From CAZBMD01 sp964493325 (lineage in GTDB: Bacteria > Babelota > Babeliae > Babelales > RVW-14): a stretch of 64,000 nucleotides of DNA. The stretch spans positions 1 through 64,000 of the forward strand of contig CAZBMD010000004.1 in assembly GCA_964493325.1 (NCBI GenBank), given 5' to 3'. Under the pieces are notes generated by a model. It did not search any database. It was not told the origin of the DNA and saw nothing but the letters and a program-made list of their open reading frames with translations. A program made the translations under genes and the position numbers. Of this stretch, positions 26,232 to 33,657 are shown in pieces. How positions within the stretch are numbered: position 1 is the stretch's first letter; each line of letters starts with the position of its first letter.

Positions 26232-28765
26232 TATTGAACTTTTTTTCGATTATAAAAAAACCAGTAGTACCACAACTTTGCCGCTTCCATGCAAACAAAA
26301 TAGGCAACGACAATACCGATGGTCCACGACAGTTGCCGAGCTGTTGGCGTGACAAATTCAAAAATTGCATGACCAGCGTTGATGAATGGTAGTGTCATTG
26401 TCATTATCAAGCCAAAAAGTGATAGGCAAACCATCTGTGCTGATGGTGCTACAGCGCTGAGGAAAAATTTCTTCGTGCGAATTGAATAGAAAAAAGCAAG
26501 CTCGCTCAAGACACAGTACAAAAACCAGTTGGTACGCATCACACTTGGCGGTGTTGCATAAAATCGTGCAAAGAAAATAAGATCAAAACATGTGCTAATA
26601 AGGCCTAAACAGACGACCATGAGAGCGAGCTCTCTGATATTAAAAATACGCGGCCTTGCTAGTTCTTCGGTGTCTACGTTGTCAGTAGCAATTGAGATGA
26701 GCGGAAAATCTGAGAGTAAATTAACGAGCAAAATTTGAAGTGGTAGCATTGGCAGATGATCGATGAAAAGTGCGATAAAGGCGATAGCGTAAAAATTACT
26801 AAAATTTGAAGTGGTCATGCCACGAATGTATTTGAATGTGTTTGCAAAGATGCGACGGCCTTCTTCGATGCCGTTGACAATAACGAGCAGGCTTTTTTTG
26901 AGCAGCACAATGTCTGCAGCTTCTTTGGCAACTTCGGTACTGTTATTCACAGCAAGTCCAATGTGGGCTCGTTTCAACGCTGGTGCATCATTTACACCTT
27001 CTCCCAAAAAGCCAACACGACCATGTTTGATAAGTCGCTCGATAATGAGATGTTTTTGTTCGGGACTGGTACGTGCAAACACGGCAACATTTTTGCATGC
27101 CTCTTCTTGTTCGGGTACAGATAGCGCTGCAAATTGGTCGCCACTCATTACCCCGCTGGTCGATTGAATAAGCCCAACCTGTTGTGCTACCGATGCAGCA
27201 ACTTCGGGTGCATCACCAGTAATAATTTTGACCGTAAGGCCTAACTGCTGAGCTTTGATGATTGCTTGTTTTGCTGTCTTTTTTACTGGATCGGTAAAAG
27301 CAAGCAGGCCGATAAGTTCTAAGTTTTTTATTTGCTGAAGTTGAGCAGTGGCGATCTTGTCGTTGTTATCAAGAACCGTTGATGCAAAAGCAAGAACTCG
27401 GTTGCCTTGCTGCCCTTGGCTACGGGCCCAGGCTGCAATTTCTTGTGCATGGGGTGCATCCAAAGAACAATACGAAATAACCGATTCGGCCGCACCTCGC
27501 ATGATTAAAAGTCGCTCTTGGGGGCTTTGTGTGATAACCGCACTGAATCTTTTTATGGGGTCAAACGGAAACTCTTCCTCTGTTGTGTACGTTTGCTGTA
27601 GTTGTGCTTGTGGTGGTTTTTGTGCTGCAAAGATTGCCCGATCAAAAGCGTTTGCTGCTTGATTTGCAACGCTCTGGCCCTGTTTGCAGGTAAGGCCAGC
27701 GTGGAGCAGTAATGTATTCTCGTCAGCGCTGTTAATTTGAACAATGGTCAAATTGTTTTCTGTGATGGTTCCTGTTTTATCGGTGCACAAAATATCGATG
27801 CTACCAAGGTCTTCGATGGCCGAAAGTCGTTTAACGACAACATGTTCTTTACTTAACTTTCGAGCTCCGTATGACAGTGCAAACGTCATCACAACGGGAA
27901 AGCCTTGCGGGATAATGGATACAGCAAGTGCAATGGCAAAAAGCGCTAGTTGCGAGATAGAAATTGAGCTCCCTTTGACCGCGATATGAATCAAAAAGAT
28001 GCTGATAATGGTTGTAAGAACAAACAAGAGCATAAAATTACTAAATCGACTAATTTCTTTGGCAAAAAGACTGGTGCGATCGATGTCCCTGCTGAGAAGC
28101 GATATCGACCCAAACGATGTTTTGCTGCCTGTGGCAATGACAATGCCGCGTGCTTTGCCGCTCGAAACAACCGAGCCACAAAGTCCAATAACAGGAGGCG
28201 TTGTTCCACTTTGTTCTGCAGTTGTCGGCTCATTCGTTTTGTGGACAGGAATCGATTCGCCGGTAAGGGTAGATTCATCAACCCAAACATGTAATGCATC
28301 AAGAAAGCGCAGATCAGCAGGAATAATGTCTCCTGCTTCCATGTCAATAATGTCGCCGGGAACTAGCTGGTCGGCAGATATGCGTACCAAGGAGCCACCA
28401 CGCAGAACATTGCAGGTTGTAGCAAGGTATTTTTTGAGCAGTAGGATCGTTCGTTCTGCATAGTATTCTTGATAAAAACCAAGGACGGCCGAGATGACGA
28501 CAAAAAGCATAATGATGGCGCTATTAAGCTTGTCTTGCAGAAAAAATGAAAGTGCCGCAGCAAAGAGAAGCAAGTACATAAATGGAGTGTGAATCTGACG
28601 AGTCATGATAGAGAGCCATGAAAATTTTGTGCTTTCTACTGCGTTGGGCCCATATTTTTTCAATCGTTCTGCCGCCTCGTGTTCAGAGAGGCCTGTTTTT
28701 TCAGAGCTTTGCAGCGATGAGATCAGCTCTTCGGGTGTTAGTTGTACGCAATCTTTGATGGTCAT
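26231..28765 (-). CDS. Cation-translocating P-type ATPase (P2/P3-like)
   Basis: An 844-residue pump. Visible are a cation-ATPase N-terminal domain (TGLSEHEAAERLKKYGPN), actuator loop VDESTLTGESIPV, phosphorylation site CTDKTGTITENN, hinge GFLGEGVNDAPALKRAHIGL and about ten membrane helices. The M4 ion-site motif, normally PEGLP, reads IIPQGFPVVMTFAL, so the acidic ligand is Gln. The related calcium, proton and magnesium pumps all use an acid here, so the transported ion cannot be named. It starts in a four-base overlap (ATGA) with the pgk stop, implying an operon with pgk. Confidence 0.88.
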   Translation of the reverse strand: MTIKDCVQLTPEELISSLQSSEKTGLSEHEAAERLKKYGPNAVESTKFSWLSIMTRQIHTPFMYLLLFAAALSFFLQDKLNSAIIMLFVVISAVLGFYQEYYAERTILLLKKYLATTCNVLRGGSLVRISADQLVPGDIIDMEAGDIIPADLRFLDALHVWVDESTLTGESIPVHKTNEPTTAEQSGTTPPVIGLCGSVVSSGKARGIVIATGSKTSFGSISLLSRDIDRTSLFAKEISRFSNFMLLFVLTTIISIFLIHIAVKGSSISISQLALFAIALAVSIIPQGFPVVMTFALSYGARKLSKEHVVVKRLSAIEDLGSIDILCTDKTGTITENNLTIVQINSADENTLLLHAGLTCKQGQSVANQAANAFDRAIFAAQKPPQAQLQQTYTTEEEFPFDPIKRFSAVITQSPQERLLIMRGAAESVISYCSLDAPHAQEIAAWARSQGQQGNRVLAFASTVLDNNDKIATAQLQQIKNLELIGLLAFTDPVKKTAKQAIIKAQQLGLTVKIITGDAPEVAASVAQQVGLIQSTSGVMSGDQFAALSVPEQEEACKNVAVFARTSPEQKHLIIERLIKHGRVGFLGEGVNDAPALKRAHIGLAVNNSTEVAKEAADIVLLKKSLLVIVNGIEEGRRIFANTFKYIRGMTTSNFSNFYAIAFIALFIDHLPMLPLQILLVNLLSDFPLISIATDNVDTEELARPRIFNIRELALMVVCLGLISTCFDLIFFARFYATPPSVMRTNWFLYCVLSELAFFYSIRTKKFFLSAVAPSAQMVCLSLFGLIMTMTLPFINAGHAIFEFVTPTARQLSWTIGIVVAYFVCMEAAKLWYYWFFYNRKKVQ

Positions 28766-30000
28766 ACATGCCTTTCGAGTGCATCAAGAACATTTTCACC
28801 ATTACTACACAGCGCTTTGAGAGCTGGAAGTTTGCGATAGGGGTTATCAGCAGCAAGAAACGCCAGCGTTGCGCCGCCGCCGGTAGACAAAAAACTTATG
28901 TTTTCAGCAAACCCGCTTTGAAAGGTTGCAGCTACTGCATCACCACCGCCAATGACGGTGTGGGCGCCGCTTGATGCAATGGCATTCAAAACGGTTGTCG
29001 TGCCGGAAGCATACTCGGGGTATTCATAAATACCCATGGTGCCATTCATAAAGATTGTTTTAGCTTCTGCAATTTTCATAGAGAAATCATGTGCGGTTGC
29101 AGGTCCAATGTCGACGCAGCGGCTGCCTTGTGGTATTGCATCTGCTGCAAACTGAAGCGGAGAGCTGCCAAGATCAAATTGGGTTGCAAAAAAATCGGTT
29201 GGCAGCACAATCTCAACCGAAAATTGTTGTGCAAGATCGATGATTTGACGGGCCTTGCTAACAGCGTAATCGTCAATTTCGACATTTCGTAAGCTGGGGT
29301 TTTGAGCTTGCAGAAATGCTTGTGCCAAAAGTCCACCAACTAAAATTGATGTGACGCGGTGCTCTGCCTCTTTGGTAATGAATTGTTCGATGGTGCCAAT
29401 TTTATCGTCGATCTTAGATCCACCAAGGACCATGACAAACGGTTGTTCGGCACTTGTTTGCAGGTGTGAGAGCTCTGCGATTTCTTTTTCAACAAGCTTG
29501 CCGCATGCTCGATTTTCGGGACTAAATTTTTCGGCAAGCAAAGTAACTGAAGTGTCTGGTCGATGCATGGTTCCAAAGGCATCGTTGATGTAGACATCGC
29601 CCAGCTGAGCAAGTAAGTCGGCAAAATGATCGTTAACTTCTCGCTCTCCTTGAAAGAATCTAAGATTTTCAAAGACCAAAATGAGATCTCGCAGTTGATG
29701 GCTTCTGGCAATTGCGTTCATTAGGTCAAGCTCATGATCAGCGTGATAACCATGATCCCTAAGCCACTGAGCAATGATGAGGGTTGAAAAGTTTTCATCA
29801 AAAATCTGTGGCTGAGGTCGGCCAATGTGACCAATCAAAATAGCCTTTCCTCCGTGAGCAAGGATGTAATCGATGGTTGGTAATAGTGCTCGAAGTCGGT
29901 GGTCTTGAATGATTACCTTGTCTTGCACCGGGACGTTTAAATCTGCGCGCAATAAAACGCGCTTTCCTTCAAGGTGAAGCGATTGGATAAGAGGGATCAT
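28762..30000 (-). CDS. pgk: Phosphoglycerate kinase
   Basis: A glycolytic enzyme that transfers phosphate from 1,3-bisphosphoglycerate to ADP. The N-terminal domain shows RVLLRADLNVPVQD, IGHIGRPQ, LVFENLRFFQGEREVND and FINDAFGTMHRP-type spacing (YINDAFGTMHRPDTS). The ADP side has VLGGSKIDDKIGTIEQF and the C-terminal GGGDAVAATF and LSTGGGATLAFLA. The length of 412 is normal. Near the hinge, NGTMGIYEYPEYASGT replaces the usual NGPMGVFE. It is followed by the P-ATPase gene with a four-base overlap. Confidence 0.95.
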   Translation of the reverse strand: MIPLIQSLHLEGKRVLLRADLNVPVQDKVIIQDHRLRALLPTIDYILAHGGKAILIGHIGRPQPQIFDENFSTLIIAQWLRDHGYHADHELDLMNAIARSHQLRDLILVFENLRFFQGEREVNDHFADLLAQLGDVYINDAFGTMHRPDTSVTLLAEKFSPENRACGKLVEKEIAELSHLQTSAEQPFVMVLGGSKIDDKIGTIEQFITKEAEHRVTSILVGGLLAQAFLQAQNPSLRNVEIDDYAVSKARQIIDLAQQFSVEIVLPTDFFATQFDLGSSPLQFAADAIPQGSRCVDIGPATAHDFSMKIAEAKTIFMNGTMGIYEYPEYASGTTTVLNAIASSGAHTVIGGGDAVAATFQSGFAENISFLSTGGGATLAFLAADNPYRKLPALKALCSNGENVLDALERHV

Positions 30001-30034
30001 ACATGCTCCTTAATTTGGTTCTTATTGTTGACCA

Positions 30035-30100
30035 ACCGTACCAAAAGCAAGAGTTGTTTTCTAGAATCCATCGATTTTGCGGCTAAAGAATGCGTGAGTG
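30035..30100 (+). repeat. Diverged copy of the ankyrin-gene upstream block
   Basis: The words GTACCAAA, TTTTCTAGAAT, TCGATTTTG and GCGTGA occur in the same order and similar spacing as in the blocks upstream of the ankyrin genes at 31.7 and 33.7 kb. The copy lies on the far side of the mobile mystery gene pair, in the same orientation. Confidence 0.5.
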
Positions 30101-30150
30101 TTAGCGGTTACTTATTAAGTTTTTTGAAAACCAGCTTCCTGTCGCACAAA

Positions 30151-30234
30151 GTCGATAAATCAAACATGTTTTTAAGTTTGATGCTCAAAAAACAACCATG
30201 ATTTTGTTAATTGGTGTCGAAAAATCAAACATGT
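30151..30234. repeat. Two 19-bp direct repeats after the Fic gene
   Basis: GTCGATAAATCAAACATGT (30151-30169) and GTCGAAAAATCAAACATGT (30216-30234) differ at one base and are 65 bp apart. They lie just past the end of the Fic gene, at the edge of the accessory module. Confidence 0.55.
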
Positions 30235-30244
30235 GCTACTGTTT

Positions 30245-30826
30245 TTAAGATCGTGCAAAGTCCATGAGTTTTGAATAATCGCCTCGATCAGCTTCACGTA
30301 GTGATTCGATGTACTGCTGGCGAATGGGTGTTATTTTATACAAATCTTGAGTGGCTCCCCAACTGAAGCGAGGAAGCCCTTTCTGCATGATGAGTAGATC
30401 CGCCATTAGGCGGGCATGTCGACCATTACCATTTGGAAAAGGGTGAATCCAGACCAGTCGATGGTGCAGCCGAATAGCAATTTCATCATCAGGAAATGAA
30501 TGGTGTTCTAATTGATAATTAACATCATCGCAAAGATTCTTGAGCTCGATGGAAATCATATGAAAATCAACACCAATATTCTTTCCAGATCGTCGAAATT
30601 TTCCTGCCCACTTCCATGTTTGGTCAAACATGTATTTATGAAGTTTTTGTATAAAATCAACAGAAACGATATTCTGTTTTTTCTTTTTTGCCCACTGTTC
30701 AGCAAGTAAAATATTGCGTTGTTCCCAGACATTAAGTTGCGCTTGGGCGGTAATGTGAACTGGAATTAAATCAAAAATTTCTTCTGGTTCAAGAGGGGTA
30801 GAGCCTTCTGGACAGTTAAATTTCAT
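30245..30826 (-). CDS. Fic-domain protein, mobile mystery protein B
   Basis: About 193 residues. The Fic motif WIHPFPNGNGRHARLMADLL (catalytic His, phosphate-loop Gly/Asn/Arg) is intact, and the N-terminal MKFNCPEGSTPLEPEEIFDLIP is characteristic of mobile mystery protein B. Fic enzymes transfer AMP or other groups to protein side chains. The paired protein A lies immediately upstream; the two reading frames overlap by 11 bases, and such pairs occur sporadically across bacteria as mobile modules. A methionine two codons upstream and another further 5' are possible starts, but family alignment favours this one. No inhibitory SxxxE(G/N) helix is evident in it. Confidence 0.88.
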   Translation of the reverse strand: MKFNCPEGSTPLEPEEIFDLIPVHITAQAQLNVWEQRNILLAEQWAKKKKQNIVSVDFIQKLHKYMFDQTWKWAGKFRRSGKNIGVDFHMISIELKNLCDDVNYQLEHHSFPDDEIAIRLHHRLVWIHPFPNGNGRHARLMADLLIMQKGLPRFSWGATQDLYKITPIRQQYIESLREADRGDYSKLMDFARS

Positions 30827-31292
30827 CCTCATTCTCCCAGAGATGTTTAGGATCTCCTTGCAGTAGCTCTTGTACAAGATCATTTTCTTGCTTCTTTTTT
30901 TCGTCAGCGGAAAGGCCTTGGAGCTCTAGAGCCATAGAGTGCGCAACTGACCTAAGGCGCTTTTTTGCAACGAGTCGAGCTTGGTCTTGCAGAATTTGCT
31001 CAAATGGTTTGTTTGGAATAAGGAAGTAGACGAGTCGACAGTCCATTGCCTGAGCAACTTGTTCAAGAGTTTCAAGAGAGATAGTTTTTTTTTGTTCCCT
31101 AAGTTCCAAACCTGTAATATTTGGTTGAGTACATTTCATTTTTTTAGCAAGATGAGCGCTTGATAATCCAAGAACATGACGGATAGCTTTAATCCATCCT
31201 GACTTGGGGGGGTGGTTTTTGGCTAATTGATTGAGATCTACAAAGCCTTCTTGCAGCTGTTGGCGCATTATTTTATCAAATATTTTCTTCAT
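30816..31292 (-). CDS. HTH transcriptional regulator, mobile mystery protein A
   Basis: A 158-residue protein with a Cro/C1-type helix-turn-helix (HVLGLSSAHLAKKMKCTQPNITGLE, read across about residues 40-65) and a helical C-terminus. N-terminal context (GWIKAIRHVLGLSS) and partnership with a Fic-domain gene identify it as mobile mystery protein A. It probably acts as repressor, and possibly antitoxin, for the pair. Three 33-bp palindrome-bearing repeats lie 30-120 bases upstream and are a natural operator. The ATG has TAGGT upstream. Seven G in a row occur within the coding sequence near 31,206. Confidence 0.85.
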   Translation of the reverse strand: MKKIFDKIMRQQLQEGFVDLNQLAKNHPPKSGWIKAIRHVLGLSSAHLAKKMKCTQPNITGLELREQKKTISLETLEQVAQAMDCRLVYFLIPNKPFEQILQDQARLVAKKRLRSVAHSMALELQGLSADEKKKQENDLVQELLQGDPKHLWENEDEI

Positions 31293-31320
31293 ACATACCT
31301 ATAAATTATTAAATCTAACA

Positions 31321-31419
31321 AAAATTATAATCTATAGATTATCAAATATTATAAAAATTATAATCTATAGATTATCAAATATTATAAAAATTATAATCCA
31401 TAGATTATTAAATATATCA
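31321..31419. repeat. Three 33-bp tandem iterons with 16-bp palindromes
   Basis: Units at 31321-31353, 31354-31386 and 31387-31419 each contain the palindrome ATAATCTATAGATTAT; the third has one change in it (CCATAG). The first two units are identical. They occupy the promoter region of the mobile mystery A/B pair. A fourth, degenerate copy (ATAACCTATAGATTATTAAATATAT) sits at about 33,336, upstream of the second ankyrin gene. Confidence 0.8.
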
Positions 31420-31484
31420 ATTCAGAAGCACATGTTTTGATATTGATATCCATATTGTTTTGAAGCTTAGCCGCTGAAGATAGG

Positions 31485-31748
31485 GCAATTCAATAAATTT
31501 GTCTTGTTGGGTACAGTACCAAACACAGAGGCTATTTTCTAGAATATGTCGATTTTGTGGTAGCAGACCCGTGAAATACGGTCAGATCGATTATTGACCA
31601 CTACAGTTAGAAAAGCGCCAAAAAATGGTAATGGTGGCTGATAGATAGCTGAAAAGGCTTACTGGTGGGGCGTTTTTCATCTGAGAAAATAAATGATATA
31701 TTTGTAATAGAAATAAATATTGTTATTTTTACCACCCAGGAGGTTTTT
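31485..31748 (+). repeat. Ankyrin-gene upstream block, copy A
   Basis: This block runs from GCAATTCAATAAA through CAGTACCAAACACAGAGGC, TTTTCTAGAATATGTCGA, GCAGACCCGTGAAATACGG and GGCGTTTTTCAT to the ribosome site AGGAGG, right up to the ankyrin ATG. It is shared at high identity with 33383-33657. It holds no gene, and together with the iterons it accounts for the 456-bp gap before the first ankyrin gene. Confidence 0.8.
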
Positions 31749-32465
31749 ATGAAGAACAAAATGATGCTTTTTGCACTGTTCGCTACGTTTGGTGTTATGC
31801 AAGCTGGTACTGACTCAGCACCAACTGTTTCGGCTGTAAATATTAATTTTCAAGATGAAGATGGAAAAACAGCTTTGCATAGGGCAGTTGCAGCTAGAGA
31901 TCTTGAAAAAGTAAAAGAACTTTTGGCTCAGGGTGCAAATCCAAATATCATGGATAACAATGATTTTTCGCCATTTACATATGCCGTTGTTAGAAATAGA
32001 AATGAAGCGATTATTCGGGAATTATTGGCCCATGGAGCATCTGTCGATTTTGTTCATAAAGACACTTTTTTCTCGTTGATTGTTTTGAATGATTATGAGG
32101 GAGTATTGCTACTTTTGAATTGCGGGTTTGATGTTGATTATCAAAGCGATAAATATGGTCTTACCGCGTTATGTGTTGCAGCTGGATATAATAACTTTAA
32201 AGTGGTAAAAGAACTTCTAGCTCGAGGTGCAAATCCAAATATTCAAGCAAAAAATGGTGCAACGGCTTTGACATTTGCTTTGATCAAAAACAATTCTGCT
32301 GTGGTAAGAGAGCTTTTGGCTTACGGAGCTGATCAAAGTATACGAGAACCATTTGATTATCCGCTACTTGTAGTCAGTCTTGGTTTGGCTCGATTTTTAC
32401 CGTTCTTTGAACTGCTGAAGTACAAGCTATGGAAGAAGCCTATCAATGTCTCGATGATCAAATAA
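31749..32465 (+). CDS. Secreted ankyrin-repeat protein 1 of the paralogue array
   Basis: A 238-residue protein. Signal peptide MKNKMMLFALFATFGVMQAG is followed by about five ankyrin repeats (KTALHRAVAARDLEKVKELL, GLTALCVAAGYNNFKVVKELL, GATALTFALIKNNSAVVRELL) with the linker GANPNI. It ends in the tail FFELLKYKLWKKP, which is shared with the other two paralogues. AGGAGG lies six bases before the ATG. The upstream block is duplicated ahead of the second paralogue, so these genes arose by duplication and may be co-regulated. Role probably protein binding outside the cytoplasm. Confidence 0.88.
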   Translation: MKNKMMLFALFATFGVMQAGTDSAPTVSAVNINFQDEDGKTALHRAVAARDLEKVKELLAQGANPNIMDNNDFSPFTYAVVRNRNEAIIRELLAHGASVDFVHKDTFFSLIVLNDYEGVLLLLNCGFDVDYQSDKYGLTALCVAAGYNNFKVVKELLARGANPNIQAKNGATALTFALIKNNSAVVRELLAYGADQSIREPFDYPLLVVSLGLARFLPFFELLKYKLWKKPINVSMIK

Positions 32466-32480
32466 ATTATAGGGGGGTAT

Positions 32481-33323
32481 ATGGTTATTAAAAGAGATTC
32501 AAAGCTACTTTTGCTTGTTTTTTCAACTGCATCAATCTTTTGTGTTGAATCTATTTATTGCAAATCTGATGATCAGGCTGCATCTTTCGATTTTCGGCGT
32601 GAATTTGAAGGTTATGTAGCTAAAAATAAAGATTTTCTAACTAAATATTCTGGTTATTATAAATCGCTGATAAAAGAGCCTTCAACGAGATTTGATAATA
32701 TGAAAACAATTAGTAAGGCGGATTTTCCTAATCTATTTGAAATGATACATCGATTGGCTTATCGATTATCCATTGATATGCCAAGAAATATAGTTGTTTC
32801 TTTTGGTGAAGATGACTGGGCTAGTGTTATATCTGTTAAAATGACAACGGGAAAACATGAAAAGTTGCTTGTAATAGGGAAGTATTTGTTTTGCAACTGT
32901 TCTGATGCAGAGATTCAGGCCGCTATGGCGCATGAATTAGCCCACATAGCACTTAAGCATTCCGAAGAATATTGTGCGGTAGATCAAGGGTCTGTGCAGA
33001 CTGCACTCTTGGCCGGTATTGTTGCATACGCTCTTGCTTGCTGTGGAGGCAAATCTATTGAGTGGAATTTTAGATTTGGCCTTCTTGTGGGGGTGACTGG
33101 TTATTACGGCCAAAAATTCTTGAATAAGACATTGTTTTCACGTGATCGTGAAAAAGAAGCTGACTTGACTGCTGTAAAAATCTTGGGAAGCGGAAAAGCC
33201 TTGATAAGTCTTCTGTCGTCTAACAAAAGACAAAATTCTTGGTTAGAGCAGCTTTTTTCAACACATCCGTCAATTCAAGAGCGAATTAGGTACATTCAAA
33301 CTGCTATGGTTAACAAGAGATAA
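32481..33323 (+). CDS. M48-family zinc metalloprotease
   Basis: A 280-residue protein with a signal peptide (MVIKRDSKLLLLVFSTASIF, cleavage near IYC). The zinc site is AMAHELAHIALKHS (HExxH) with the third ligand in DREKEADLTAVKIL (ExxxD). A membrane-like segment (LLAGIVAYALACCGG) lies between the two, as in HtpX/Oma1-type enzymes. M48 proteases degrade misfolded or membrane proteins. It lies 15 bp downstream of the first ankyrin gene with ATAGGGGGGTAT before its ATG, so the two are likely co-transcribed. A second M48-like protein occurs at 59.8 kb. Confidence 0.88.
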   Translation: MVIKRDSKLLLLVFSTASIFCVESIYCKSDDQAASFDFRREFEGYVAKNKDFLTKYSGYYKSLIKEPSTRFDNMKTISKADFPNLFEMIHRLAYRLSIDMPRNIVVSFGEDDWASVISVKMTTGKHEKLLVIGKYLFCNCSDAEIQAAMAHELAHIALKHSEEYCAVDQGSVQTALLAGIVAYALACCGGKSIEWNFRFGLLVGVTGYYGQKFLNKTLFSRDREKEADLTAVKILGSGKALISLLSSNKRQNSWLEQLFSTHPSIQERIRYIQTAMVNKR

Positions 33324-33330
33324 AAGTTTA

Positions 33331-33657
33331 TAATTATAACCTATAGATTATTAAATATATTTGTTCAGCAGCTAAAATTCCTGCAATTCAATAAACGTAT
33401 CTTGTTGTTTTCTGTTGCTCAACAGTACCAAACACAGAGGCTATTTTCTAGAATACGTCGATTTTGCGGTAGCAGACCCGTGAAATACGGTCAGATCGAT
33501 TATTGGCCACTACAGTTCGAAAAGCATCAAAAGATGGTAATAGTGGCTGATAGATGGCTGGAAATGCTTTCTGACAGGGCGTTTTTCATTTGAAAAGATG
33601 CATGATATATTTGTATTAGAAATAAATATTGTTATTGTTACTACCTTGGAGGTTTTT
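33331..33657 (+). repeat. Ankyrin-gene upstream block, copy B
   Basis: This copy begins with a degenerate 33-bp iteron (ATAACCTATAGATTATTAAATATAT), then matches copy A from GCAATTCAATAAA to the AGGTTTTT before the ankyrin ATG. It holds no gene and fills the 334-bp gap between the M48 protease and the second ankyrin gene. Confidence 0.8.

Noticed and set aside
27999..28463. 154-residue frame on the plus strand inside the P-ATPase gene
   Set aside because: It is the reverse-strand shadow of a conserved pump sequence; the composition shows no independent coding features.
31321..31419. CRISPR array
   Set aside because: The 33-bp units are directly adjacent with no spacers and no cas genes are present.
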